Positions 39,231-51,809 of a stretch of 64,000 bases of DNA are shown one piece after another. The position numbers and the translations under genes are program-made. The notes under the pieces are model-generated. The model had not been told where the DNA came from and did not search any database. It saw nothing but the letters and a program-made list of their open reading frames with translations. The DNA comes from Paramecium sonneborni (lineage: Eukaryota > Ciliophora > Oligohymenophorea > Peniculida > Parameciidae): NCBI GenBank assembly GCA_905182985.1, contig CAJJDN010000023.1:62001-126000 (forward strand), given 5' to 3'. Numbering within the stretch: the first letter of the stretch is position 1; the number at the start of each line of letters is the position of its first letter.

Positions 39231-41454
39231 TTTAAATTTAAATAATTTATATTATCAATTATATAAAAATTTTATTATTAGTATCATCATTATATTCCTT
39301 ATATTATCATTATAACACTAGCTTATTAAAATTATTATATATATAAAATATTTATTAAATGGCATCTCAATAATAATAATAATAATAAACTACTCAATAG
39401 CAACCAACTTAATAAAAACAACCTATCAGATAACCAGATGTTAAAACTTAACTAAAATAACTTTATGATAAATCTAGTATTTAATTTGATGATGAAACAA
39501 TTGAATTGTGTCCATAAATTTAAATCTTGAATAACCTAGTTAAGTAATATTTATCAATATATAAAGATATGAGAATCGTATAGATTAAATGATAAAAAAT
39601 AAGCGAGTTGATTTATAAGAATCCTTTATTCAGCCAGGATAATATCTTAAAAAGACCCTTAGAATTATTGTCTACTCTGAATTAGTTTGTGATGAATGGA
39701 ATCTTTTCATCAAAGGACAAGTGATATCAGAGGACAAGAAACCTTTTTCTTATTTTATCAGACAACTTGAAGTCCAATTTGATAAAACATATTATCCCTC
39801 TTAAAATGTTATCTAATGGAGCAGGAATCATATTCAATAGCAATAACAATAATAGTCTTAATAATAATAGCAATAAGAAACAAGTGGCTTTCATATCAAA
39901 AGAAAAGGGCCAGCTTGCGATGTGATCATATCTATTAGTCTCTAAACTTATCCATAGAAATACAAATTGCATAAAACATTGTAATAATTACTTGGAATTA
40001 AAGAAGGAACTAGATCTTAGATCTTGTATTGTTTTTGGGAATATGTAAAAGTATATATTCCTTAATAATTTATTAGTTAAATAATCTGACAGATAAGGAA
40101 AGTAAAGATTATATTATTGCCGATGAATAATTAAAGCAACTGTTTGGATAGGAACGTATTCCTTTATCTAATCTTAATATACTATTAAAAATGTTTATTG
40201 AAAATCCAGAACCAATTGTCATAAAACACCATTTGGGAGTTAGCAATTATATTGGATTTGATGTTGTAGTAGAGTAAGAAATGAGTTATCAACCTGNATT
40301 TCAACACTCCCAAAACTATTAATGCTACTGCTACTAAAACTGATATGAACTTTATAAAGATATTAGCTTTATGTTCAGAACAGGCCATTTTAAATTTAAA
40401 TAATTTATATTATCAATTATATAAAAATTTTATTATTAGTATCATCATTATATTCCTTATATTATCATTATAACACTAGCTTATTAAAATTATTATATAT
40501 ATAAAATATTTATTAAATGGCATCTCAATAATAATAATAATAATAAACTACTCAATAGCAACCAACTTAATAAAAACAACCTATCAGATAACCAGATGTT
40601 AAAACTTAACTAAAATAACTTTATGATAAATCTAGTATTTAATTTGATGATGAAACAATTGAATTGTGTCCATAAATTTAAATCTTGAATAACCTAGTTA
40701 AGTAATATTTATCAATATATAAAGATATGAGAATCGTATAGATTAAATGATAAAAAATAAGCGAGTTGATTTATAAGAATCCTTTATTCAGCCAGGATAA
40801 TATCTTAAAAAGACCCTTAGAATTATTGTCTACTCTGAATTAGTTTGTGATGAATGGAATCTTTTCATCAAAGGACAAGTGATATCAGAGGACAAGAAAC
40901 CTTTTTCTTATTTTATCAGACAACTTGAAGTCCAATTTGATAAAACATATTATCCCTCTTAAAATGTTATCTAATGGAGCAGGAATCATATTCAATAGCA
41001 ATAACAATAATAGTCTTAATAATAATAGCAATAAGAAACAAGTGGCTTTCATATCAAAAGAAAAGGGCCAGCTTGCGATGTGATCATATCTATTAGTCTC
41101 TAAACTTATCCATAGAAATACAAATTGCATAAAACATTGTAATAATTACTTGGAATTAAAGAAGGAACTAGATCTTAGATCTTGTATTGTTTTTGGGAAT
41201 ATGTAAAAGTATATATTCCTTAATAATTTATTAGTTAAATAATCTGACAGATAAGGAAAGTAAAGATTATATTATTGCCGATGAATAATTAAAGCAACTG
41301 TTTGGATAGGAACGTATTCCTTTATCTAATCTTAATATACTATTAAAAATGTTTATTGAAAATCCAGAACCAATTGTCATAAAACACCATTTGGGAGTTA
41401 GCAATTATATTGGATTTGATGTTGTAGTAGAGTAAGAAATGAGTTATCAACCTG
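39140..41454. repeat. 1157-bp direct duplication flanking a single N (assembly artefact)
   Basis: Bases 39140..40296 and 40298..41454 appear identical, at a constant offset of 1158. A lone N sits at 40297 between them. The first copy breaks in the middle of the SMARCD gene and then restarts inside the COPI-associated gene. The simplest reading is two overlapping contigs joined without merging. Gene order to the left and right is otherwise continuous. Confidence 0.93.
39359..40296 (+). pseudogene. duplicated 5' portion of SMARCD gene (truncated at N)
   Basis: This is the same coding sequence as the intact gene starting at 40517, from ATG through the end of the SWIB domain (introns at 39578..39603 and 40051..40076). 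It stops at the N after codons for YQP. It is almost certainly a duplicate made by assembly, not a second locus. In the true chromosome, only one copy should join 39139 to 41455. Confidence 0.85.
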
Positions 41455-41825
41455 AATTAATGCCATTTTTAGCCCAAAAAGTTGTTACAGAAGATAATTC
41501 AGAGAAGAAATAATAAAGGGCAGAACATCCATTTATATAGTTAAATTAAAAAATCAAGGGATTTGAAAAATAGATTTAGAAATACATAGAATAAAGTAAG
41601 AGCCATAAATTAAAGAGAGATGCTTATTATGAATATCAAAAGAATCCTAGTTTGTTTTTGGAAAATTTATTTTTGCAATAAAATTCTTATTTAGAACTTA
41701 TGTAAAATGATGATGAAATGCGAAATGAAGATCCAAAAAACATGAAATTCCTTATGAAAAATTAAGAATTAGTTGAAAGGCAGATTCGTAAATATTTGGA
41801 ATAGCAATAACAACCTTAATAATGA
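40517..41825 (+). CDS. SMARCD: SMARCD/BAF60 (Swp73) subunit of SWI/SNF chromatin remodeller
   Basis: A 418-aa protein. Introns are 40736..40761 and 41209..41234, both 26 nt. It is a nuclear subunit linking the SWI/SNF remodeller to partners. The start is very Gln-rich (mostly TAA/TAG codons). The N-terminal SMARCD region has TLRIIVYSEL...EWNLFIKGQV, then a second polyQ insert. The SWIB domain follows from about residue 190: YKLHKTLQQLLGIKEGTRSQ, ILYCFWEYVK, then (after the intron) LNNLTDKESKDYIIADEQL. The C-terminal helical part (KQIQKYIEQSKSHKLKRDA, then DPKNMKFLMKNQELVERQIR) also fits SMARCD1. It diverges from the COPI-associated gene with a 128-bp gap. Length is slightly below animal SMARCD1. 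Confidence 0.92.
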
Positions 41826-41828
41826 GTT

Positions 41829-42690
41829 ATGGATATATTTAATGTTTTGAACATATTATAATTTTAATCATTAAAAATTGCTTTTTATTTCAAGACATAC
41901 AAAATCAGAAAAAATATAATTAAATACAACATTCTCTGTAAGTATGAACTCTTATATAAGTTTATATTTATAAGGGTTCGCATAAAAAGTTAAAGTATAA
42001 TAAATTGATAGGCAAATATGATGGATTGAAACTAAGTATAATAAACTATTATTTTATCATATTAAAAAGAATTTCTTGTAGATTTGAAATGAACTCATAA
42101 TCCTATTTTGGAAGCAGGATTTTATTTCCTTCTATTTTATTTGCTTTATCGAGATAAATAATTCTCAGTGTAGTTCATTAAAGCTGTTGATTAAAAGACA
42201 TTAAAACTATTGAAAAATTTTGAAAGCCATAAGGTCTATTGAAATAATATTTTTAAAGTTATGACATTTCAATTAACATATTAAGAATTGAGAAGGCATT
42301 AAGATTTTCTAATTTGACAGATCGAAAAATAAATAATAAATGTCCATTTTAATGAATATTATTTATAATTATTCGACGAAATAGATATTAAAGATTTTTA
42401 ATGACAGAACCTCAATAAAACATTTCAAAAAGAATTAACAATGGTGTTAGTATAGTAGAAAAAGGTAATTCATCATGATTCATAATAATTTTTATGTTGT
42501 GGTAATAAGAATATTTAAAGATATTAAAAAATCATAAATATACTATTGATAAATAAATATAATTTAATCTTAAATTGGTATTTTAAATTTGAGGATAAAA
42601 TATATAGAAAAGTTTAGGAAATATAGAAAAATGAATTTAAATTTATGAATAGGATCATTCAATTATAAGATATGAAATTTTCTTAATTTT
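41829..42690 (+). pseudogene. unresolved coding-like region with in-frame TGAs
   Basis: One frame starts at an ATG 3 nt after the SMARCD stop and reads protein-like for over 250 codons. It begins MDIFNVLNILQF, continues ILCKYELLYKFIFIRVRIK, and later has FYFLLFYLLYRDKQFSVQF and TFQLTYQELRRHQDF. TGA codons interrupt it at about 42006, 42027, 42090, 42240, 42315 and 42402, but no frameshift is needed. A 23-nt intron candidate (GTTAAAG...GATAG near 41989) would bypass the first TGA but changes frame. It is either a decaying gene or a gene whose introns I could not place. No family is recognised. Confidence 0.4.
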
Positions 42691-43200
42691 ATCCAAACAT
42701 TCTGATTCCCCGGTTCTTTAAACTTAAAAGAATCCATTTTCACCCCATCCTGAACCCCATGAATTTTAGACTTTAAAATGATCCTTTCCATAACCCACTA
42801 TTACAACTGCATGACTTAGTTTCTTCGAGCCAACATAAATGCAAGTGTCAATAATTCCACCTCCGTATTCAAACCATGATTTTTGACAATTAAGTTAAAT
42901 CTTCTTTTCCCTTCAATGAAAGCCTGCTTATATCTATTGTTGATTTAAAATTAATTTATAATCTAAATTATATGCTCCAGCATGATTGTGTTTCTATCAA
43001 TAAGCATAGCATTTTCTTATTCAATGCTTTTCTTGTTTCTCATAAAAATCTACATTCTAAGTATTGCTGTAAAATCATTATAGTAAGATTTGCTTTATTC
43101 TAACATCCATATTACGAAAGAATTAATTGTGTTCATTTATGTGCTCATTTTCCATTTCAAGTAATCAAATTATCTTATACTTTTCTGTGACTTATGGATA
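42655..43200 (-). pseudogene. papain-family (C1A) cysteine peptidase remnant
   Basis: The C-terminal part is clear: WFEYGGGIIDTCIYVGSKKL, then SHAVVIVGYGKDHFKVQNSW, where the H of HAVVIVGYG and the N of NSWGSGWGENGFF are the catalytic histidine and asparagine of papain-like proteases. Upstream in the same frame the reading is broken by TGA codons (after GFH, YAY, EKH and LLQ), and the active-site CGSCWAF segment is not seen in this frame. A possible I29 prodomain trace (INEHNQ) lies further upstream. I read it as a decayed copy of a lysosomal or secreted cathepsin-like gene. Boundaries at the 5' side are approximate. Confidence 0.6.
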
Positions 43201-43240
43201 AACAAATTCCGATACACAGTTCAATACCATGCACTTCATA

Positions 43241-43612
43241 TCTCTTAATTATAAAAATAAGATTATTAAAAAGGTTAAAACGAATTTTAATCGTTTAAAA
43301 TTTCTTCTTCAATAATTCATATTAAAAAACAATATATTTTTAATATTTACGAACAAATTATTGTGATATATAATTGAGAATTATATAACACACAATTAAA
43401 ATTTTAATTAATTTACATTATTTATACCTCTTTTATTTTAATAATCTTTAAATTTAGTTTTTTTTTGCAATTTCTATTTAAAATACTTATATTTTGTAAA
43501 GTATTCATTATACTTATTAAATATTAAACTTTTTGTATCATAGTGACTGAGTTTTAAAATTAAAACAACAATTTTAGTATTCAATAATATAAATTAGGTA
43601 ATAATTAATTTT
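43241..43612. other. intergenic stretch
   Basis: About 370 bp of AT-rich DNA between the papain remnant and the multipass PAS-type gene. The two genes diverge, so it should contain the promoter of the latter. I see no recognisable site. Confidence 0.5.
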
Positions 43613-46600
43613 ATGAAATTTATTAAGAAAAGCTTGAAATATTAGAGACTTTAACTGTAATATTTGATAGGGCATTCTTAGGTAGTGTTAGAACAAGAAA
43701 ATAAATTGTTTTGGGCTTTATGCGAATTTATTAGGATGTTTTAGACCATAGCCTTAGTTTTGTTATATCAGTAAATAATTCGAATGTTGAATACAAATTA
43801 AAAATTTTTAGAACCATCATACACTTAAGATAAGATAGAATTAATAAGCAGAATAACTATGCCAACGATATTAATTCTAGAATATTTATCATTAGAACAG
43901 ATAATATATTTCCAGTTGATATTTTTGGCTTTTCTTTTTCTTATGTTGTTGATCAATGTACTTGCCTTAAGAATGGAATATCTTCATTTTAAAGAGATGA
44001 AATTTTAAAACAAAAAGCAATTTTGCAAGACAGATGGAAGTAGTTTTTGTATAATTATTTTTTGTTATTATTTAGAATCTCTCAATTTATTAAACAGCAC
44101 TTACAATGACAACGATTTTATTGAACATTTTTTGTTAAAATAATTAATGATAACAGATAATGGTTCATTAATTGAAATGTATTTGTATAGGACATCTGTG
44201 CTAACTAATTATTTTACTCATATCTTATTTTTGCCATAAATTTATTGGATAGCAATAATATTCTATAGAATATTTACATCATCTGACTACTAAGTTGCTT
44301 TATTTGCTTTAAATTTTACTCTTAATTCTATTCAATTATTTTTTTTAATAATTTTAGAAGCATTATCATTATATATGCAACAATCCTATAGATTGAAAGA
44401 TACTAATTATTTACGATTAAGAGTCACAACATCTTTTAAAATAGGATAAATTTTAAGGATTGTACCTACGGTATTATATTTTAGTGTTTTGTATTTTATG
44501 GATCATGATAAAATATATGACAATTAAATATTTTAATAAGTAATAAGTTGTTTTGTACTTTTGAATCTATTGTTTGATTTATAGGATTAATCACAAAATG
44601 TTCCTTTTGTTTAGCCATTCAAAATATACGTCTTTCATTTTGCCTTTTCATTCACTTTTGGAATTATTTTTACAAAGTTGTTGCAATTTTCTATAACAGA
44701 CACCATAACATTAACTCTAATGAGTATGCCTTGTATATGTAAAATGCTTAATCAATTGACTGATTACCATTTCAAAAATATTGTTATGAAAACATTACGT
44801 GCAGAAAATATGCCTTTAAAATAAAATGTCCTAAAAAGAAATTCATAAACCATAACAAAATCTATGGCTATTAATGATGAAGCTCATTAGATTGAAAGGT
44901 TGATTTGGATGCAGAAGATTGAATAAGTGAATACTATTAGATTTAGTAATAACAAATATTTTTTACAATTTGTACGTCTATATGAATTGTAAGGTATTTA
45001 AAAACAATAAGCATATTGTCCTACTGATGTAATAAATCCAAACTAATCCAAATTTTTAATGCAGTGTATTATTTTAATCAAAACTCATATTGAATAATGC
45101 AATAATCTCTATTGCTTTTGTAGAGGATTTATGGGTGAAAAAAAATAGGGTTTGGAATTAAATTTAAAAAATCAGTAAATGAAAATATTTTCTGACTATT
45201 CTTAATAAAACTTATTAGTTTCAGTTGATTTAATTGATAGATATATTAGATATTACATAAAACTGATTTTGAATATCGAAATTTATGTTACCCAACCAAA
45301 TTTAACTTATATAACCTAATTAATTAGTTATTTAGGTCAATCAGATGAATGCTATCAAACTTGGTTATAAATTATGGAAGTGAAATTATAACTGTAAGAA
45401 TAAAAAAAGCCAATCGATCATGTTGTTATTAATTTAATGACTAGTTATACAAAGTTTCTGACTCTTCAAAGAACATAATCACATTTGGATGAATTTTAAA
45501 TAAAAAAAACCATTTAATATGGAGATTATAGGAGTACTGAACATTAAAGAAATCATTTCTTCAATAAATTAATAGAATGTTTATATATGAAACAAAATTA
45601 TTTAATAAAATTAAGTAGTAATTAATTGAATTACGAAGAAGTTTAAAAAATTTACATTGATTAAAATAAAATCCTTGATAAATTGTAAGGGAATTTAATG
45701 CAATTTTATAAATAATCTTAGTGTAGAACTTCAACGTTATTATTGATGTTTTTTTACTTAGAAGTACGTTGTGATTACTTTTCATTTTAGCAATTTAAAA
45801 ATGTAAAATATATTTTAATATTTTAGAGTCTTAAATCTAAAGAGATTAAGTTTTTTGAAATCTTATAACTTTCTCATTAATCTTAAATGGTAAGTTATCT
45901 AAAGATTAATCTCTCTAGATTTTCTAAATATAAATGTAGAGGAGAGATCTTATCTCGTTCAGATAATTCATATAATTTTTTTGGTTTTGAAAGCATGGAT
46001 GATTTTTGTAATTAAATTTAGACTGTTCACTAGTTAGTACCACCTTTAATATCTAAAGTACATAATACTATAATGGAACTATTTTTAATGAGTAGCAGGC
46101 CAAATGTTTTGAGGTAGGAACGCCATTTAATAGCATAAAAAGCAAATCAAGAAATTTTATTTGTAGAAATGTTTATTGATGTATGTTTTACCATTACTGC
46201 TACATAATTTCCTGTTTATTGTTTCCTTTAAGAATTGAAACCAATTGGAAAATTTGAAAATATTCGTGGTCATATAATAATTGATGATTATGAAATAATT
46301 TAAGGTATAAGCTCTTATGCCTATTAATCTTTTTTTCTTGATTCCACATAGGAGATTTGCAATAAAGAAATCTCTAAATTTTATAGTGACTTCAATGAAA
46401 ATGTTTAAAAGCTTAATTTGATGATGGATTCAAAAACAGTGCGTTAAAAACAGAAAAAAACATAATTAATGCATAGTCCTGTAATTAAGCGATAGAAGAT
46501 GAATAAATCAGTTTATAATCACTATAAATTAAGATTGGAAGATCAATTATTTGTTATTAATTCATAGAATAAGTTTCTTATAGATTTAACATTGACTCTA

Positions 46601-48857
46601 ACTTATGGAATAGTCAATACTAAAATTTCTAAAGTATAATTATTGATTTAATTTATAATTTATATAGTTTTACATAATAGAGTTTAATAAGGTGCATTAA
46701 CTTGAGCTTACAGATAACAATCCTAGTGATTATTCTATCAATCTTTAAGATAGTATTAGGTAATCTTCCAGAAAAACTGATACTCTCTAAGATATTTAAG
46801 AAAATGAGAAAGCAAGTAATGAATCTTCTATTAGAATGAACCAATACTCTTTTCCTTAAATTAATGAACAATGTATTACTGAATCTTAGAATTAAATATA
46901 ATAATTGAATCAAGCTCCATTTAAATAAAGAAAAAGATTGACTATAATAAAAGCAGAAAGAAAATCAAAGTTTTTCTCTAACAAAGGTAATGCTCGCATA
47001 TCAAATTCAGATAATTAAATGAATAATGAATATTACTCAAATTAAGATTATTAGTCAGCAACTTCTTAAAAATAATAATCTGAAGGATCAAGATATCTCT
47101 TCAAAGGTGTCTAATATTATGAATTTTGTAATTCAAACAATGAGAAGATATTATATACTTTGCATCTAATTAATGCATTAATCTTTGTTATTATTATAAC
47201 ATTCTTGCTCATGTATTTACTAAAATACAGATCACAGTGTGAAATTATAATTCCAACTTTTGAAATCTTAAAAGCATTTACATCCACAAATTATGTTGAT
47301 AGTGTCTAATTATCTTTAATTTTAAATAGTCCAAATACTCAATAAATAGGTCTATTTCATTAACATTTGAATCGTCTTGTAAGAGAACATTCATTAAGCT
47401 TTATAGATTAACAAAAAAATTATTTATTAAAATCCCAAATATAAGATGTATTGATAAATACAAGAAGTTAATAACAAAATTAGAATTAAATAGATGTTTT
47501 ATATATGACTTTTACGATATTGTATGATTAATTAGATTTTGTTCAGAATCAAAATTTGATTTCATTTGATGAAGTACCTACTTTCGTTAATCTGCTCAAA
47601 GAATTTCAAACATATAAATTGGTTTATCAAGAGATTAATTAACAATTAAGAGAGTAGGTTTAAGCATCAATTAATAATTTTAATGATTCTTAACGTAGTC
47701 TTATATTTGCTTTTGTTTTTTTAAGCATTATTGTTTCATTTGTATCATTATTTGCCTATTATAATTATTTTAAATATTTAAAGAAAATTACTAGATGCAG
47801 TGAATAAGTTTCTGTAGACTGTATTGATAGAGAAGTCAATTATTGTATTAACATAATAAATAATAAATAAGTAAGATATTTTTTAATTAATAGTAACTTA
47901 ATATTTATGAGCTTAAAATGGATTTTACATAAACTTAAGAAAACTAAACTCATTATTCAAGTTTTAAACCATTAAACAATACTGGTTTATAGAAAATTAA
48001 GAGATATTTAAATTTAAAAGATGTCATCACAATAAAACGAACACTAAACTTTCTTTATCCTTTACTATGTTTAGCTTTCGTTTTAATTTATCTCCTATTA
48101 ACATATTTTGATACTCTTTAAGAAATGTAAACATTATTAGTTAATATTGAAATTTACAATTAAAGTATTCAATATTTAGAATCATTTTCTATTTTGTGTC
48201 AGAGTAGCATGGTCAATGAAAATAAGAATTATTTAATAAATAATAACTATCTAACAACCTAGTAATTACAAGAGTATTACAACTAAATTGATTCTTCATT
48301 AACCGATCTATAAGAATCAAGTAAAATTATTTATATTATTTGTAGGTTTCAGGAATACTCTAAGTAACGATTAATTATAAGTTAACATTTGCAGCATTCT
48401 GATTGCAGAAATAGATATTGAAGTCTGCGAATAATTGCATCAAGGTTTATTGTAGAATGGAATATTGGAATCAGTCCAGTATTATCTGATACATTATATG
48501 AACAATTATATTTCTAATTTAGAAAATTTAATTGATTATTCTACATCAGAAGATGCAATAGCTATAAGTTTCATAATAAAAGGAATAAATAATTTTGTGG
48601 ATTAATAAAAATTAGATTTAGAAAATTTTATCAATCATAATTAAAATAATAAATTGGATTGGTTTATTTTTATAATTTCAATAGCCATAGTTCTTTAAAT
48701 TACATTATGGCTTATTTAATCTTGGAATCTATAATAAAAATTAAGATTATTAAAGAAGTTTGTGTTTTTATTACCCAGAACTAGTTTATATATGAATGAT
48801 AGTTTTTTGAAGACACTAAATTATGTTTAAAGACATTAAAATGATATATGTTAATGA
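43613..48857 (+). CDS. large multipass membrane protein, ciliate Tmc/PAS type
   Basis: A 1718-aa protein. Introns are 46634..46667 (34 nt), 47871..47893 (23 nt) and 48364..48394 (31 nt); the spliced length is exactly 1719 codons. The N-terminal ~400 residues have about ten hydrophobic segments (for example IIYFQLIFLAFLFLMLLINV). Then comes a long cytoplasmic region with EIQQ- and K-rich helices and a PAS-like core around residue 860 (KFENIRGHIIIDDYEIIQGI). The C-terminal third has further membrane segments (LIFVIIITFLLMYLLKYR, FLYPLLCLAFVLIYLLLTY and WFIFIISIAIVLQITLW) separated by extracellular loops. Many ciliate proteins combine membrane bundles with PAS-like folds (Tmc-like); their function is largely unknown. 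Assignment rests on architecture more than on motifs. Confidence 0.78.
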
Positions 48858-48902
48858 ATTTTATTGTTTTTATTATTTGATTATTTTTACATAAAATCTA
48901 AA

Positions 48903-49675
48903 TCAAAATTATGAATCCATTTATTTTCGATATTGTTTTTATATTTATTCTAGTTAATTTTCTATACTCTTTTTTAATAATTTATTGTTAGGTTCATACT
49001 TAATTAAATCTTCTAATTAAGCTTTTAAGCCTTTAATTAAGATTTTAGGTAAATTTTTTGAATTAATTTTTGAAATTTACTCATAAGATGGACAACCATC
49101 CCTTGGTCTGAGATCTAAAGTATCACCCTATCGATAAATTTGGTATATGTACAGCAGAAGTTCTAAATACCCCTTTGTATCCATTCACTTCATAAACCTT
49201 TCTGAATCCTATTTCATTAATTTCAGATTCTCTTTTAAAAACAGATAAATCGACTTTTCTCAATTTATATTTAGACAAGGCTTCTTCATAGTCAAAATCT
49301 GAAGGTGGCCATTGATCAAAGCAATACCACCACCTACATAAAATTTCATATCTCAAATCATCTGTATCAGGATTAGATTTTATCTGTTTAACTCTTTATT
49401 CAGGCTGTTTTTATTTGGTGATTTATGGATTGGGAATTTTCTTAGGCTTCTTTTCTTAATTGAATTATACATTTCAAATTAATACCTTCCTACTACTCAG
49501 AGGAATCAGGTTCAAATAAGAATTTCCATGTTTTATAATCAACTGTAATTGTTTAGGCAATTGGTGATTACTGTTATTATTATTATACAGGTTATTATTA
49601 TTATTATTATTACTCTTCTTCTTCAGAGTCAATATATTTATGTTTTTTCTTTTGTACTCCTGTTTCATTTGACAT
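48903..49675 (-). CDS. protein with conserved W/C-rich domain, function unknown
   Basis: A 238-aa protein. Introns are 49455..49485 (31 nt) and 49128..49152 (25 nt). Order: a low-complexity start with an acidic patch and two polyQ runs (CAA/TAA codons); a basic linker (EEKKPKKIPNPQITKQKQP); then a striking domain at about 95-180 with RYEILCRWWYCFDQWPPSDF, DYEEALSKYKLRKVDL, IGFRKVYEVNGYKGVFRTS, and GDTLDLRPRDGCPSYEQI; then a coiled-coil end. The many Trp, Pro and Cys residues look like a conserved fold that reads a peptide or chromatin mark, but I do not recognise it. Without the last intron the protein would end early at LSIG. Confidence 0.7.
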
Positions 49676-49709
49676 TTTTTATAAAAAAAACAAATATTAG
49701 ATTTCTAAT

Positions 49710-51809
49710 TCAATTTAAAAAAGTTTTTATAGATAATTCAGTGCTATGAGTTTTTGGTTATCTTCTTTCATAATTACTCATCAGACAGAGTCTTTATGGT
49801 TTATTTCTAAATAGGTTATGTTTAGATGATATCATAACTCCTTGATTTAAAGGAGAAAGGTATTCTTTATGAGGACTTGAGATCTCTTTTGGATTATCTT
49901 CAATAATATCTAATGATAATAATTTTGAATTAAAGTCTATGAAGTTGGGAAATTTAAATTATTATTATTATTATTAAGAAATACTACTTTGTCTTTCTTG
50001 GAAATTTAATGCTTTATTACTAATCAAAGTTTTTGAATTCTAATGACTATTTACTATCGAAGCATTTTGATTTGAATCTTTATCAAAAATAATACTACTG
50101 AATCGTCTTTATTCATTACGTCTAAATTCTCTTCTGATTAATGATAATTAAACTTCTAGATGATTTAAAGTATCAGCAAGACTTTTCTCATTTTCAGACT
50201 GTGCTCTAAATATAAATATCAAATACTTTTTTTATTCTCTTCTTTAAATTTTTCTAATTTATTTAAGTTACTATGAAGTAGTTTTAATAAATTCCATTTA
50301 GGATATCTATTTCTTAGCTTAATAGATTGAATATTTCTTAGGAGACTCTTATGTTTAATGTTGGCTATTGAATTATGATTTAATCTCTAAAATAGGTTAA
50401 GAGAGATTAGTAGGTTTCTGTTTAAATTATTCAGAATAATTAAGTCTTTTATGAGTTTTAATAGTTTTGCTCATTCTTTCATCATTTATCTTATGTCTCT
50501 ATTCATAATGTCGTTTCAACTATTTTTCACATTGTGGATACGATGCTAATAATTTGGCTAAATCAATATAAGTAATAGAATATGCAGAGAAATACTGAGA
50601 AGTTACTTAAACTGTATGAATACGATCACTTTATTCAAAATATTCTAATTCTCCGAAATATTGATCTTAACCTAATTCACATAAAGGAAAAAGTTTTTGA
50701 TTTTCTTTTTTAAATAATCTTACAGTGCCTTTTTTAATTACTATTAATTATTATGGTGTATCCCCAATCTTATATATATAATGACCAATCGGATAATGAA
50801 CTTTTTCAAATTTATATTGTGTCTCTATAGCTTCCTTGTAAGTAAGATATTTCAAGATAGAATTACTCAATAATCTGGTCTTCTTTCTTATTTTTTCTTT
50901 TATTTATGGCAAGCATTACCCAATTAATTATCTTCCAATAATATTTTATAATCTTTTCTTGTTAATACGGCAACATGTAGAGATGTATTGGCAATAACAG
51001 TTCCAGTTCTTGCAGATTCAATCAATAATCCTCTCTCTCCAAACATTTAACCTTCATTAATACGTGCAACATATTCATGTAGAAAAACACCTCCATTAAA
51101 TAGAAATTCTTTATCTTATAATTTCTCAAGTCCATGAGTTAACTTTTTTATTATTTCAACATCTTTATGTTTAGTATCCTATCTATCAGTATGAATAATT
51201 GTTCGAGGCTTATATGATTTTGATATTCTAAAATTATTAATCCTTAAAATTACTATTCAAAATCATCTTCTCTTAAATTTATTGTCATTCTTCTAGTTAA
51301 TAATCTTGGAGGCTAATAGTATCTTACTATTGTATTTGGATGATGTTCAATCTCTTCCTCTGATAGAACTTTCAATTATTATTATTCATGTTCTATTTCT
51401 GCATCTATTCTATCCTACTTTTTACGTACATAAACATTCACACTTCCATCTAAAATTATGAAGAACTCATTTGATGAATCACCTTTTATATCAAATATTA
51501 ATAATTACCTTCCTTAAATATTATATCATTCTTCATATAATGTCTATATACCATCATCTTACAACATTTTTAATGTAACTTTGAATCATGTAAACTCTTA
51601 AAAAATTCTAATTCCTTTGTTGCCTATTCTAAAACTGCCAACTCAAAATCCATTCTCTCTTCAGGTGGTGATTTTAAGATACACAAACCAACTTTTAACT
51701 AAGTCAAAGGGTCTTTCACTTTTAAAAATGATTAACAAAGTTTCTTATAAGTGTTTTAATTCCCATTTCTCACACTCATAAATTCATCTGCTGAAATCAT
51801 AACCTCCAT
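49710..51809 (-). CDS. protein with two cyclic nucleotide-binding domains
   Basis: A 667- or 674-aa protein. Introns are 51483..51508, 51228..51253 and 50897..50919; a further 21-nt 3n candidate at 50206..50226 decides between the two lengths. A first cNMP-type barrel is near residues 85-260 (IFKEGDSSNEFFIILDGSVNVYV, cut here by the intron, then INEGQMFGERGLLIESARTG, where FGE and the R-T residues match the phosphate-binding cassette). A second is near 285-410 (YPIGHYIYKIGDTPQQLIVI, then LGQDQYFGELEYF and SDRIHTVQVTS). The first barrel looks competent to bind; the second has R-I-H-T-V and is less standard. A basic coiled-coil tail follows. There is no kinase domain. Confidence 0.82.

Noticed and set aside
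39359..40296. A second SMARCD paralogue in tandem
   Set aside because: The copies appear identical including introns and flanks and meet at an N, so an assembly overlap is far more likely than a real duplication.
40185..40388. A minus-strand ORF spanning the N
   Set aside because: It joins antisense SMARCD sequence to a duplicated start of the COPI-associated gene through the assembly N; it is chimeric.
49549..49749. Plus-strand ORF with IIIIQVIIIIII
   Set aside because: It is the antisense of polyQ codons (TAA/CAA runs) in the minus-strand W/C-rich domain gene.
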